64,000 nt of DNA from Sedimenticola sp. (GCA_026985055.1 JALSQZ010000021.1:1-64000), one strand, 5' to 3'. Counted from the first letter of the stretch, positions 9,428-20,296 are shown. Notes: generated from the sequence alone by a model not told the origin. Program-made: numbers and translations.

Positions 9428-11470
9428 CTAGAACCGGAGCTGGAAGCGAGCCAGAAGGGAGCGCTCGATTTCCGTGGGCATGAGATAGCTTTCACCCACG
9501 AATTCCAGATGGCGATGATCGAGCAGATCCCGGGCGACCAGGGAAAGCTCCAGGTCTTCGCTTGGGCGCCAGGCGAGGCGCAGATTCAAACTGGTGTAGG
9601 CGGGTACGCCGATATCCTGCATGAAGGCAGGACGGTCGATAGCGCCGTTATAGTAGATCCAGGCATCCAGGCTGACATCATTGCAGATATCCATGAGGGA
9701 GCGGATTGAACCCATGTGAGTCGGCGTGGAGCGGCCATTCGGTGCCTTTTGACCAGGCAGGGTGGAACCCTGATCCAGTTGCGTGTCGATCTGAAAATAA
9801 CTGTAGCCCAATTGTATACGCCACCACTCCATGATCTGCCAGTCCAAAGACAGCTCCAGTCCCTGACTGTCTCCGGAAAGTTTGTTGGCAAATTCCAGAT
9901 AGGGCAGACCAAAGGGGTCGGTTTTCCGTTCAAACGTTTCCAGATCTTCATAGTCCTGGTAATAAGCCACCAGATCCAGGGCAAGATTGTCTCTTGGCTG
10001 ATAACGCAGGCCAAATTCATAGGCCAGTACCTTCTCGGAAACAAACCGATCCGAGCCGTAGGCGTGAATCACCAGAGGAGACCGGGGAGGCATGGTGGGC
10101 ACGATACCAAAAACAATATCTGCATTCCGTTCCACGCGGGAAGGCATTCTCACCGCCCGGGAAACCGCCGTCCAGTATGTGGTTCGATCATTGGCCAGCC
10201 AAAGCAGCCGGGCTGTAGGCTGGATCTCCACACCGGTATATTCATTGTGTTCGAACTTTGAACCCAGCACCAGGCGCAAGCCTTCCGGCGACAAGCTGAT
10301 TTCATCCTGGAGGAAAATGCCGTACTGGTTCAGATTCCGGCCAGACGGATTTATGGAAGCCATGAAACTCCCGGAATAATCGTCCTGGATACGACGAAAA
10401 TTTACACCCCATACCAGATCATGACCTGTCAATGGTTGCAGGTGATGCTGAAAATCGACATCCAAGGTCAGATGTTTTTGAGAAGCAAAGGCTTCAGCTC
10501 GATAATTGGAATCCAGATATACCTGCAGCGAGGTCTCCGAGTTTTCCGCCAGCTGGTGATTCCAGCGGCCAAGGAGGTTCCATCCGGATGACTCAATGGC
10601 ATCTTCCACCAAAGGAATCACATAGTAAGGCGCATAGGGAGCACTGGCCGGATCAGCAGGATCAGCCCAGTAATTGGCCAGCTGGTTTTCATCCGATCGA
10701 TAGATATCTCCCTGAAAGGTCCAGCTGTCCACCCCGGAAACCCAGCCATCTGCACGGAAGCCTCCCTGCACACTGCGCCATTGATCATTCGCATCGCGCC
10801 CGGCCACGGGAGACCAGAAGCTGTCCAGATCACGATATTTGAAATAGAGCCTTCCATGAGCCTGCTCGCCTAGTTGGGCGCCATAACGCAAACCGACCAG
10901 CCCTTGCTGTTCATTGCCGCCACCAACTGCCAGAAGACCACCTTCCGTATCCTGCGCATTTCGGGTGATGATGTTGATGACGCCATTGACCGCATTCGCT
11001 CCCCACAAGGCGGCACCGGGACCGCGCACCACCTCTATGCGCTCGATGTCTTCCAGCATGGTGTCCTGGGCATCCCAATACACTCCGGAAATAGTCGGGC
11101 TGTACACTGTGCGACCATCGATCATCACCAGCAGCATGTTCACGAACTGATTGTTGAATCCCCTGGTCGTTATGGCCCATTTGTTGCTGTCTATGCGCGC
11201 CACCTGCACCCCGGGAGCGAGCCGCAGGGCTTCCGGGATTGAGGTGACACCAGCACGATGGATATCTTCCCGGGTGATGACGAACACCGAGGCAGCAGTT
11301 TCCTTGATGCTCTGATCCTTCTTCGCCGCGGAAGTGATTTCCATGTGCAGCAGATCTTCCAGCGGCATATCCAGAAAATCCGCCTCCGACTGGGCCAGTG
11401 CGCCCGCGCTAAGGACCAGGAGCAAGGCTGCAGCGACAACCGCTTCCGTTCTTGTGATGATATTTTTCAT
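9428..11470 (-). CDS. TonB-dependent outer-membrane receptor
   Basis: Outer-membrane beta-barrel with an N-terminal plug, about 680 residues. ATG 11470 is preferred over 11503 because it has GGGAA upstream and opens a clean signal peptide (AAALLLVLSAGALAQ). The mature N-terminus has the FLDMPLEDLLHMEITSAAKK segment common in receptors co-encoded with DUF4154 proteins, followed by plug motifs ASVFVITREDI, ALRLAPGVQVARI, VLVMIDGR-type text and GPGAALWGANAVNGVINI. The C-terminus ends in Phe (LARFQLRF), as barrels do. The substrate cannot be told from sequence. Genomic linkage to the sensor kinase suggests that ligand uptake or binding feeds into phosphorelay or c-di-GMP signalling. Confidence 0.92.
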   Translation of the reverse strand: MKNIITRTEAVVAAALLLVLSAGALAQSEADFLDMPLEDLLHMEITSAAKKDQSIKETAASVFVITREDIHRAGVTSIPEALRLAPGVQVARIDSNKWAITTRGFNNQFVNMLLVMIDGRTVYSPTISGVYWDAQDTMLEDIERIEVVRGPGAALWGANAVNGVINIITRNAQDTEGGLLAVGGGNEQQGLVGLRYGAQLGEQAHGRLYFKYRDLDSFWSPVAGRDANDQWRSVQGGFRADGWVSGVDSWTFQGDIYRSDENQLANYWADPADPASAPYAPYYVIPLVEDAIESSGWNLLGRWNHQLAENSETSLQVYLDSNYRAEAFASQKHLTLDVDFQHHLQPLTGHDLVWGVNFRRIQDDYSGSFMASINPSGRNLNQYGIFLQDEISLSPEGLRLVLGSKFEHNEYTGVEIQPTARLLWLANDRTTYWTAVSRAVRMPSRVERNADIVFGIVPTMPPRSPLVIHAYGSDRFVSEKVLAYEFGLRYQPRDNLALDLVAYYQDYEDLETFERKTDPFGLPYLEFANKLSGDSQGLELSLDWQIMEWWRIQLGYSYFQIDTQLDQGSTLPGQKAPNGRSTPTHMGSIRSLMDICNDVSLDAWIYYNGAIDRPAFMQDIGVPAYTSLNLRLAWRPSEDLELSLVARDLLDHRHLEFVGESYLMPTEIERSLLARFQLRF

Positions 11471-11556
11471 TGGATTCCCGTATTTTTTGCAGTCAGCATT
11501 CAACGGTTAGGACACTGTTGAAAAAAAGTATCTTCCGATTCCGGATTGCATAAACC

Positions 11557-11583
11557 CATGGAAGGACTTTTTCGACATCCTCT
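11557..11583. repeat. D-family fragment
   Basis: The segment beginning CCATGGAAGGACTTTTTCGA resembles the right end of the D element at 55362-55390 (CCATGGAAGGAATTTTTCGA). Only this end is recognisable, so it is probably a decayed copy. Confidence 0.45.
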
Positions 11584-11927
11584 CAATGGAGAGCACGACA
11601 TAGCCTGCACAACCGTCCAGTGCCCGCAGCAGGATGAAAAAATGGAGTATCAGATTTCGGGATCGGGCACCAACTGTTTTGCTTTGCATCTTTCTCTGTC
11701 CCCATACATCGGTTTTTCCTGCATCATCATAGGTCGGCAGGACAGAGAATTAGTTAACCCTTCACGCCAAATATTGGCCCGACATCAATCTGTACCATCC
11801 TCGGGACGTCTGACAAAAGTCAGAACGCGGCACGCTTTGCAGGCAATGGTGATTCCATTGGCAAGAAGCGCAACAAAGTGCTGGCTTTTGTCTGATATCC
11901 CGATCTTTTTGAAATTCAGTCGGTTCG

Positions 11928-11990
11928 GCCACCACGAGCGCCCCCGTGGACGTCGTTGCCGCACCTCGACAGGGGTGCGCTCGTGGTGGC
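11928..11990. repeat. Imperfect inverted repeat with 17-19 bp arms
   Basis: The left arm 11928-11944 (GCCACCACGAGCGCCCC) is complementary to the right arm 11972-11990 apart from a 2-nt bulge, with a 27-nt loop. It could be a DNA or RNA hairpin. It lacks a U-tract and lies far from any gene end, so terminator function is unlikely. Confidence 0.6.
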
Positions 11991-12050
11991 TGAGGGTGAC
12001 ATAGATTGGTGCCGGGTCAACAATGAACAAAATCCGGAATTGCGGCCATG

Positions 12051-12083
12051 AAAAAGCCCCGTCAACCTGAGGCTGACGGGGCT
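12051..12083 (-). terminator. Rho-independent terminator of cytochrome c4 gene
   Basis: Read on the minus strand, AGCCCCGTCA pairs with TGACGGGGCT around a short loop and is followed by TTTTT. It lies 37 bp after the cytochrome c4 stop codon. Confidence 0.85.
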
Positions 12084-12119
12084 TCCGGAATATCCGGTCA
12101 GGTCAGTGCCGCACGATCA

Positions 12120-12725
12120 TCAATGCAAGCCCTGGACATACTGGGATACCGCTTCGATATCGGCATCGGTAAGCTTGCTGGCCACGCCAGCCATCATTCC
12201 GTTCATGTCATTGCTGCGAGCGCCGGAGCGGAAGTCCTTGAGCTGCTTGGCCACATAAGCCGCGCCCTGACCGCTCAGACTGGGGAAATTGGCAGCTGCA
12301 TTGCCTGCGCCCGCGGGACCATGACAACCGGAACAGGCGGGAGCGCCATTGCTGCTGCCGGCGCGATAAAGCTTTTCTCCCAGGGCGACCTTGTCCTCGG
12401 CAGCCGTTCCAATCTTGCGCGTCTGACTGGAAAAGTAGGCTGCCAGGTCCTCGATGTCCTGATCCTTGAGAGGCGCGGCCATGGGCGCCATGGTGCCATC
12501 CTTGCGTTTCCCTGCCTTGAAGTCATGCAACTGCTTTTTGATGTACTTGGGATGCTGACCCGCCAACTTGGGCCAGAGTGGATTCACGCCGCTGTTGCCA
12601 TCCGCACCGTGACAGGCGGCACAGGCCGCAGATTTGGTTTTGCCTGCACCCGCATCGCCTGCTGCTTGCGCAACACCGGTAGCAGCCATGGCAACAAAAG
12701 AAGCAATCAACAGTGCTTTTTTCAT
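12120..12725 (-). CDS. Dihaem cytochrome c4
   Basis: Periplasmic two-domain class I cytochrome c, about 201 residues, that shuttles electrons to terminal oxidases. ATG 12725 has GGAG 9 nt upstream and opens a signal peptide cleaved after AQA. Haem motifs are CAACH (residues 35-39) and CSGCH (about 131-135). Each domain has a downstream Met in a loop (TMAPMAAPL and GMMAGVASKL) that can be the sixth ligand. The duplicated domains share FKAGKRK/FRSGARS-type helices, typical of c4. The neighbouring monohaem cytochrome resembles its N-terminal half. It has its own terminator. Confidence 0.92.
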   Translation of the reverse strand: MKKALLIASFVAMAATGVAQAAGDAGAGKTKSAACAACHGADGNSGVNPLWPKLAGQHPKYIKKQLHDFKAGKRKDGTMAPMAAPLKDQDIEDLAAYFSSQTRKIGTAAEDKVALGEKLYRAGSSNGAPACSGCHGPAGAGNAAANFPSLSGQGAAYVAKQLKDFRSGARSNDMNGMMAGVASKLTDADIEAVSQYVQGLH

Positions 12726-12771
12726 TTCATACTCCAAGTACATACTAAATAATTTCTTGAATGATGGACCC

Positions 12772-12799
12772 GAAAACAGGGATTGCCGAAGGCAACCCC
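12772..12799 (-). terminator. Terminator after the monohaem cytochrome gene
   Basis: On the minus strand GGGGTTGCC and GGCAATCCC form a stem around a TTC loop, followed by a T-rich TGTTTTC. It lies 11 bp after the stop codon at 12810. Confidence 0.7.
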
Positions 12800-12809
12800 T
12801 GCTTCAGGA

Positions 12810-13121
12810 TTACTTCAGGCTGGAAAAATACGCCGCTACATTTTCTACGTCCTGATCGGACAACTGGGCTGCCTGAGGAGACATCAGGGGATCCTTGCGG
12901 GTACCTGCCTTGAAGGCTTTCAGTTGCTTGATGATGTAATCCGCCTTTTGACCGGCCAGATTGGGCCACATGGCGTTGACACTGATACCGTTGGCGCCAT
13001 GGCAGGCGGCGCATACGGCGGTGGCCTTGGCCTTGCCTGCGGCGGCGTCGCCGGCGGCCATTGCAGAACCCAGGGAACCCATACCGGCAACCAGTGCCGC
13101 AATCACGATAATTTTTTTCAT
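12810..13121 (-). CDS. Monohaem class I cytochrome c (c553/c5-like)
   Basis: A 103-residue periplasmic cytochrome. ATG 13121 begins [10 protein letters not shown] with a signal peptide cleaved around SAMA; an upstream in-frame start would add 20 non-signal residues and is rejected. It has a single CAACH haem site (residues 37-41) and a likely Met ligand in [13 protein letters not shown]. It is closely related in sequence to the first half of the neighbouring cytochrome c4 ([20 protein letters not shown]), which suggests paralogy by domain duplication or loss. It probably acts as a small soluble electron carrier. Confidence 0.88.
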   Translation of the reverse strand: MKKIIVIAALVAGMGSLGSAMAAGDAAAGKAKATAVCAACHGANGISVNAMWPNLAGQKADYIIKQLKAFKAGTRKDPLMSPQAAQLSDQDVENVAAYFSSLK

Positions 13122-13305
13122 TTCCCAACTCCGTAAGTTGTCTGTTTGTGTATAAGCCGCCGCCCATCCGCAGGGCGGCAAACTCCGTATGTATAACAGA
13201 AAATGCTTATTTAGGTCAATGACAGCCTACCGGGAAAAACAGGAAAACCTGAAAAGAAACCGAGAATAATACTGATAAAACAACGACTTGACTCGCCTTT
13301 CCGCT

Positions 13306-14934
13306 TCACGCGGCCTGTGAGGAAATCCACTGTTGCAACTGTTCTTCAGTAAGAGGATGGCTGATATAGAAGCCCTGCAGCATATCGCACTCCATTTCCC
13401 GCAGCATGGTGGCCTGTTCCATCTCCTCGACGCCTTCCGCCACCACATTCAAACCCAGATCATGGGCGAGATTGATGGTGGCGCGCACGATGGCGCGGTC
13501 ACTCTCCCACTTGATCATGCTCAGCACGAAGCTCTTGTCCACCTTGAGTTCATCCACTGGCAGACGGGACAAATAGGCCAAGGAGGAATGTCCCACGCCA
13601 AAATCGTCAATACTCAGCCCCACGCCAATGGCGGCCAGTTGCAGAAGCACCTGCAGGGCGCGCTCGGAATCCTGCATGATGGCGCTTTCCGTCAGTTCGA
13701 AACGCACCAGAGCCGGATCCAGGCCGTACTGCATGATCATGCGCTCCACCCACAGGGGAAAACCATCCTCATCCAGCACCCGGGCAGACAGGTTTACCGC
13801 AATGCTCGCGCGTATTCCCTGATCCAGCAGCTTGCGCTGTACATCGAAACACGCGCCTACAGTCCAGTGCGTCAGATCGATGATGTGCCGGGTCTGCTCC
13901 ACCAGTGGGATATACACATCACAGGGCAAGACACCGTGCTCGGGATGATTCCAGCGCAGCAATGCCTCGAAAGCATGGGTATCCGGTGATGTGAGTGCCA
14001 GCTTGGGCTGGAAAACCATACTCAGATGTCCGCCCATCATGGCGTCCTTAATGCCGGTGATCAGGGCCAGACGGTCCATGCCACTGCTCGCATCCTCTTT
14101 GGAAAAGACAATATTGTTGCTGCCGGCAGCCCTGGCCTTGGTCACCGCATTGTCAGCATGCTCGATGAGCACGGGCATTTCCTCGCCCTGATCCGGGAAA
14201 ATCGCCGCACCTATGGCCGCAGTCACCGTAAGCGGCGATTCCGCGACATCAATGGGACGACTCAGGCTGTTCTGCACCTTGCGTGCGATAATGCTGGCTT
14301 CCACCTTTTCCTTGATGTCCGCCACCACGGCAAAGATGTCGCCATCAAAACGGGCTACCGTATCCGCGTCGCGCAGGCAGTCCACGATGTTGTGCGCCAC
14401 ATGCTGCAAAACCTCGTCACCCACTTCATAACCAAGATTCTTGTTGATGCGTTTGAAATCACTGAGACTGGCGAGGAGAAACAGAAAACGCTTCCCGGAG
14501 CGGCGCGCCTCGGCAATCTTGTTGTTGAGGCGTTCCTCCAGAAGCATGCGATTGGGCAGGGAAGTAAGAGGATCATGAAAACTTTGATAACGAAGCTGGG
14601 TCTGCAAATCTTCCTGGCGCAGCATCATCTGCTGAATTTCCCGATCCCGATTCACCAGGACAAACAGCAGTACCGCCGGGACGGCCAGCATCAGCGCCAA
14701 CACCACGCCATGGCTCGCCAGCAGCCGGTACATCACCGGACTCCCGGATTCGGCGGATGCCGCATGCGCGGACAGCCAGGCCTGATATTCCTGGAATCCA
14801 TCGAGCACCACGAGAACAACGAGCAAGGCGTAAACACCCAGCACCAGGGGAATCAACCAGGCGCTGCGCCCATGCACGGCGCTGTCGCGATCCGGTTCTC
14901 CAGGTGGAAGCGATGTAAGCGGCCTTTCACTCAT
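13306..14934 (-). CDS. Membrane-bound EAL phosphodiesterase with degenerate GGDEF domain
   Basis: About 542 residues. Two N-terminal TM segments (near residues 26-45 and 75-95) enclose a short periplasmic loop. A GGDEF domain follows whose signature reads DGDIF (in VARFDGDIFAVV), so cyclase activity is probably lost. The C-terminal EAL domain keeps FEALLRWNHP, FELTESAI, DDFGVGHSS and KVDKSFV, so c-di-GMP hydrolysis is likely. I chose ATG 14934 (MSERPL) because the longer reading frame adds an implausible non-homologous leader; a start at 14961 is the alternative. It stands alone on the minus strand. Confidence 0.88.
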   Translation of the reverse strand: MSERPLTSLPPGEPDRDSAVHGRSAWLIPLVLGVYALLVVLVVLDGFQEYQAWLSAHAASAESGSPVMYRLLASHGVVLALMLAVPAVLLFVLVNRDREIQQMMLRQEDLQTQLRYQSFHDPLTSLPNRMLLEERLNNKIAEARRSGKRFLFLLASLSDFKRINKNLGYEVGDEVLQHVAHNIVDCLRDADTVARFDGDIFAVVADIKEKVEASIIARKVQNSLSRPIDVAESPLTVTAAIGAAIFPDQGEEMPVLIEHADNAVTKARAAGSNNIVFSKEDASSGMDRLALITGIKDAMMGGHLSMVFQPKLALTSPDTHAFEALLRWNHPEHGVLPCDVYIPLVEQTRHIIDLTHWTVGACFDVQRKLLDQGIRASIAVNLSARVLDEDGFPLWVERMIMQYGLDPALVRFELTESAIMQDSERALQVLLQLAAIGVGLSIDDFGVGHSSLAYLSRLPVDELKVDKSFVLSMIKWESDRAIVRATINLAHDLGLNVVAEGVEEMEQATMLREMECDMLQGFYISHPLTEEQLQQWISSQAA

Positions 14935-15050
14935 GATCTGATGATATCCAGCCTGACCCATGGCACAAACACATGATTTCCCTTCTCTGTGGCGATGTGG
15001 GGCATATACTGCCGTTTGCAGCAAAAAAAGCGTATGCAATCAGAAGCCCC

Positions 15051-15305
15051 TCAATACACACGAGCAGAAACAATCTCCCCAAACTCATCCAGCTCCAGCA
15101 ACATGCGCGCACATCTGTCGATCTGCCCGGCAGGAGCCATCATGACTTCTATGAATCGCACCACAATAACGACGGCACGCTCCCCGGTTTCCAGAATATC
15201 GAATTCCATGGAATCGGCCCGCCAGTGGCCGCACCCCCCGGCACACTGTAGCAGTTCTTTCCGGTTCTGCAGAAATTCAGCAATTTTCCCTTCCAGATCA
15301 GGCAT
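15051..15305 (-). CDS. Small hypothetical protein
   Basis: An 84-residue soluble protein, not recognised. A strong ribosome-binding site, GGGAGG about 8 nt before ATG 15305, supports it as real. The N-terminus (MPDLEGKIAEFLQNRKELL) looks helical and precedes a Cys pair (CAGGC). The C-terminal half alternates hydrophobic and polar residues (AVVIVVRFIEVMMAP), suggesting strands. It lies just upstream of the EAL gene on the same strand. Confidence 0.6.
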   Translation of the reverse strand: MPDLEGKIAEFLQNRKELLQCAGGCGHWRADSMEFDILETGERAVVIVVRFIEVMMAPAGQIDRCARMLLELDEFGEIVSARVY

Positions 15306-15593
15306 TATATGCCTCCCTTGGCATTAAACCAGTAAACCCGCCTCAGGGAAAGCCCATATGTAATCAAATCACTACTATCCACGGGACAGTGGCTGGCATC
15401 AGTTTCTTCGTATCACCAACCAAGTATAGGACATCTGGATTCTTCCCTATGCCAATGTGGAATAAAGATCCCCCGCCATTTTCCATCATCACGAGCAATT
15501 GAAAATGTGAGTGAAGAGGAAATCGCATGCTCTCTTAATAGCGTTCTTCCACAGGCAAGGTAGCATTCCGCCAACAATTGGCACCTGGCAGAC
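15306..15593. other. Non-coding interval with a D-family repeat
   Basis: No gene is visible here. A D-family copy occupies 15456-15537 and element C1 starts at 15594. The promoter for the small gene at 15305 should be at the left edge; I could not identify it. Confidence 0.5.
15456..15537. repeat. D-family repeat copy
   Basis: Aligns by eye with 55266-55345: both contain GTGGAA, a CCATTTTC...ATTGAAAATGTGAG hairpin, and GAAGAGGAAATCGCAT or its variant. This copy lacks the outer hairpins seen at 55237-55390. Confidence 0.65.
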
Positions 15594-15840
15594 TAGCCCG
15601 AATATTGCACCGGAATCCGGAATTTTCCCGGAGAGATTTTTGCCCAGATTGTTCGAACGGACAAAAGCCGATGTTATTCATCGGCTTGCAGTGCGTTCGG
15701 GCAAGCTGGGTGAAAAGATCCCGGGAAAAAGCGGATAGCATGACAGGTACATACTGTATCCAGTATGCTCGTCACGCAACATGCTGCAATTCATGGTAAA
15801 AAACCCACATTTTGCGCGTTCTGGTGCAATATTCGGGCTA
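15594..15840 (+). mobile_element. MITE-like element C1 (247 bp)
   Basis: The ends are perfect 18-bp inverted repeats, TAGCCCGAATATTGCACC at 15594 and its complement ending at 15840. A second copy of identical length and about 95% identity by eye lies at 20050-20296. Both begin and end in TA, as in TA-targeting (IS630/Tc1-mariner-like) MITEs. Internal imperfect inverted repeats (TTTTCCCGGAGAG against the GATCCCGGGAAAA side) allow extensive folding. Short ORFs across it have no support and no transposase is encoded, so it is non-autonomous. Confidence 0.88.
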
Positions 15841-15902
15841 GTGGATAACAGGGGGAAATCTGCCGCCGACTGCTATATGATAAAGAGCCGGGACAAAACA
15901 AT

Positions 15903-15929
15903 AGGGCATCTCGAAAAATCGAGATCCCC
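15903..15929. repeat. Hairpin related to the D family
   Basis: AGGGCATCTCGAAAAATCGA continues to GATCCCC, forming a short stem (ATCTCGA/TCGAGAT). It matches the left end of the D element at 55237-55263. It lies about 50 nt upstream of the CBS-protein start codon, so it is probably in its leader. Confidence 0.5.
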
Positions 15930-15980
15930 AACATACAAAACATCCCGCAGAAACAGTATCCACGAAACAAGGAGCCAAGC

Positions 15981-16568
15981 ATGTCTTCCTACAAGCCCAT
16001 CCCGGTCACCATGATCGACACCGATGTCAGTTATCACAAGCCCCGCCAGGTCTTTCGTGACAGGGTAAGCCTGGATGATCCCGCCCTGGAAGTAATGACC
16101 GACTTCACCAAAGTTACCGCCATCAGCATCAACCCTTGCGCCAATCTGGAGCAGGCTCGAGAGCGCATGGTCTCCAGTGGAGTACAGATGCTGTTCGTCA
16201 CCAACCAGTACCATGAAGTCATGGGGCTGATCACCGTCAATGATCTGAGCGGCCCCAAGCCCATGCAGGTCGTTTCGGAGAACGGAGGCAAAATGGAGGA
16301 TGTGATGGTGCGCGACATCATGACCCCGCGTCTCAAGCTCGAAGCCCTGAATTATGAGGACCTGTCAACCGCAAAGGTAGGCGACCTGCTGGAAACCTTC
16401 AAGCGCATGGGCCGCCAGCACACCCTTGTGGTGGAAAAGGATGAAAGCTCCGGCAAGCAGATCATTCGCGGCGTGCTTTCCACAACCCAATTGAGCAAAC
16501 AACTGGGTTACAAGGTGCAAAGCTCGCACATGGCAGGCAATATCGCGGAAATGGCGCACGGTGGCTGA
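15981..16568 (+). CDS. CBS-domain protein
   Basis: A 195-residue cytoplasmic protein built of a CBS-domain pair: the first covers roughly residues 45-100 (ISINPCANLEQARERM, VMGLITVNDL) and the second 110-180 (VRDIMTPR, RQHTLVV, IRGVLSTTQLSKQLG). CBS pairs bind adenine nucleotides and regulate partner proteins. There is no catalytic domain, so it is a stand-alone sensor. AAGGAG lies 7 nt before the ATG. The next gene starts with GTG inside its last codons (8-bp overlap), suggesting co-translation. Confidence 0.85.
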   Translation: MSSYKPIPVTMIDTDVSYHKPRQVFRDRVSLDDPALEVMTDFTKVTAISINPCANLEQARERMVSSGVQMLFVTNQYHEVMGLITVNDLSGPKPMQVVSENGGKMEDVMVRDIMTPRLKLEALNYEDLSTAKVGDLLETFKRMGRQHTLVVEKDESSGKQIIRGVLSTTQLSKQLGYKVQSSHMAGNIAEMAHGG

Positions 16569-16908
16569 ACTGAAATTCGGGCAGTTGCCTCCGGGCACGC
16601 GTTTCCACTGGCAGAACAGGGAATGGTACAAGACCAGCCCCATTCTGGCCTGCGCCCAGGGCGAAGAAAAACCGGTCCTGGTACCCAGATCGACCCGGGT
16701 CGAAGTGCCGGATCAGCCGGCCGCCGGAGAAACTCCAGCGCCAACTCCAAGTCAGATCGAGCGTATCATGAACGACTTGCTGCATGACCTGCGGGAGCAG
16801 CTGGAAACTTCAGCCTTGTCTTCCGATCAAAAGAAAGAACTACAGATACAGACAGGTCGTCTCATCGGACAAACCAAAAACCGGCTTGTGGAATTACTGC
16901 AAAGATGA
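16561..16908 (+). CDS. Small hypothetical protein coupled to the CBS gene
   Basis: A 115-residue protein starting at a GTG that overlaps the upstream stop by 8 bp. The N-terminal part (FGQLPPGTRFHWQNREWYKTSP) is a small beta-rich module often seen in proteobacterial hypothetical proteins. It is followed by a Pro-rich linker and a helical C-terminus (MNDLLHDLREQLETSALSSDQ). No function is recognised. Its tight coupling suggests it works with the CBS protein. Confidence 0.7.
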   Translation: MAELKFGQLPPGTRFHWQNREWYKTSPILACAQGEEKPVLVPRSTRVEVPDQPAAGETPAPTPSQIERIMNDLLHDLREQLETSALSSDQKKELQIQTGRLIGQTKNRLVELLQR

Positions 16909-16948
16909 TCCCGGCCAATAATTCACCCAATCTTTCAGGATAGCAAAT

Positions 16949-17245
16949 ATGAAAAAAACAATTCTTGCGGGGCTTTCCCTGCTGCTCCCCTTCCTGGCTA
17001 CAGCTCAGGCCCAACCCGGCACTCAGCCACGCAGTATGGCGGATGCCTTCATGATGCTGGACAGCGACAAGGACGGAAAGGTAAGCAAGACGGAATTCCT
17101 GGCGCCCTATGAAAAACGCTTCGCGCAAATGGACAGCAACCATGATGGCGCGGTCGACCGGGGCGAAATCGAGGCACTGGAAAAAGCCATGCGTGCACGC
17201 ATGGAGCAGATGCGCAAACAACAACCACCCGCAGGACAAAAATGA
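16949..17245 (+). CDS. Periplasmic EF-hand protein
   Basis: A 98-residue protein with a signal peptide (LAGLSLLLPFLATAQA) and two EF-hand calcium loops, DSDKDGKVSKTE and DSNHDGAVDRGE, each with Asp at loop positions 1, 3 and 5 and Glu at 12. The C-terminus is charged and Gln/Pro rich. It probably binds calcium in the periplasm. The stop overlaps the dsbB start (ATGATG), placing it in an operon with dsbB. Confidence 0.85.
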   Translation: MKKTILAGLSLLLPFLATAQAQPGTQPRSMADAFMMLDSDKDGKVSKTEFLAPYEKRFAQMDSNHDGAVDRGEIEALEKAMRARMEQMRKQQPPAGQK

Positions 17246-17739
17246 TGTTCAAGGGACGCAGCCCGTTTTTTCTGGGCTTTGGCGCCTGTGCCGCCGCTAT
17301 TGCCACCGCCATTTTTTATTTCCAGCATTATCTGGGACTGGAGCCTTGCCCCTTGTGCATATTCCAGCGCATTTCCATCATGGTCGTCGGCGTACTGTTT
17401 TTCATTGGCATGCTGCACGGCCCGCAAGGCATGATGCGGCGCGTATATGGCGTCTTGCTGAGCCTGGCCAGTCTCGCCGGGATTGGCATCGCCGTTCGTC
17501 ATCTGTGGCTCCAGTATGGCAGTCATGAGGAACTGGCCTGTGGCGGCACCCTGGAATTCATGCTGGAAAACGATCCGCTGATGAAAGTCATCGAGGATGT
17601 GTTCAAAGGCACCGGAGACTGCGGCGAAATCGTCTGGTCCCTGTTCGGCATCAGTATTCCCGGCTGGACGCTGGTTTTCCTCATGGGCATGCTGGCCATC
17701 AGCCTGGGCATTCTTTTTGGCAAAAACCGAACCCATTGA
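17242..17739 (+). CDS. dsbB: Disulfide bond formation protein DsbB
   Basis: Inner-membrane quinone reductase that reoxidises DsbA. Length 165 residues with four hydrophobic segments. The first redox pair is CPLC near residue 36; the second pair is the Cys in ELACGG and the one in GTGDCGE, both in the large periplasmic loop. The family position before CPLC (LEPCPLCIFQR) is well conserved. Translation can start at either of two adjacent ATGs overlapping the EF-hand gene. A strong hairpin follows. Confidence 0.95.
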   Translation: MMFKGRSPFFLGFGACAAAIATAIFYFQHYLGLEPCPLCIFQRISIMVVGVLFFIGMLHGPQGMMRRVYGVLLSLASLAGIGIAVRHLWLQYGSHEELACGGTLEFMLENDPLMKVIEDVFKGTGDCGEIVWSLFGISIPGWTLVFLMGMLAISLGILFGKNRTH

Positions 17740-17748
17740 ACCGCAATC

Positions 17749-17772
17749 GCCCCGGCACGGCCATGCCGGGGC
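17749..17772. terminator. Hairpin between convergent dsbB and thiC
   Basis: A perfect 9-bp stem, GCCCCGGCA/TGCCGGGGC, with a 6-nt loop lies between two convergent genes. Neither side has a strong U-tract, so it may be a weak bidirectional terminator or a 3'-end stabiliser. Confidence 0.6.
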
Positions 17773-17788
17773 ATAATCAGAGACTCTT

Positions 17789-19960
<2,172 letters not shown>

Positions 19961-20049
19961 TGTTTCCATTGTATCAGCAATTTCGCAGGGAAAACCCTGG
20001 ATCGGGGAAGGACGCCACAAACACCAAACACGGAAACAACTGTTTGCCC

Positions 20050-20296
20050 TAGCCCGAATATTGCACCGGAATCCGGAATTTTCCCGGAGAGATTTTTGCC
20101 CAGATTGTTCGAACGGACAAAAGCCGATGTTACTCATCGACTTGCAGGGTGTTCGGGCAAGCTGGGTGAAAAGATCCCGGGAAAAACCGGATAGCATGAC
20201 AGGTACAAACTGTATCCAGCATGCTCGTCATGCAACATGCTGTAATTCATGGTAAAAAACCCACATTTTGCGCGTTCTGGTGCAATATTCGGGCTA
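20050..20296 (+). mobile_element. MITE-like element C2 (247 bp)
   Basis: Same 18-bp ends and length as C1 (15594-15840) and in the same orientation. Its right-hand TA (20295-20296) is also the left-hand TA of element B2, so the two elements abut and share the target dinucleotide. Confidence 0.88.

Larger units (their letters stand above)
11471..12050. other. Non-coding interval upstream of the TonB receptor
   Basis: About 580 bp with no credible gene. It contains a D-family fragment (11557-11583) and the inverted repeat at 11928-11990. Short ORFs on both strands lack ribosome-binding sites and recognisable domains. The receptor promoter should lie in the left part, but I could not identify it with confidence. 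Confidence 0.5.

Noticed and set aside
11546..12004. 152-codon plus-strand ORF in the interval upstream of the TonB receptor
   Set aside because: No ribosome-binding site or domain; the sequence covers repeat fragments.
15535..15741. 68-codon ORF in element C1 (also in C2 at 19943-20197)
   Set aside because: Translation of a MITE-like element, flanks differ between copies, and no domain is recognised.
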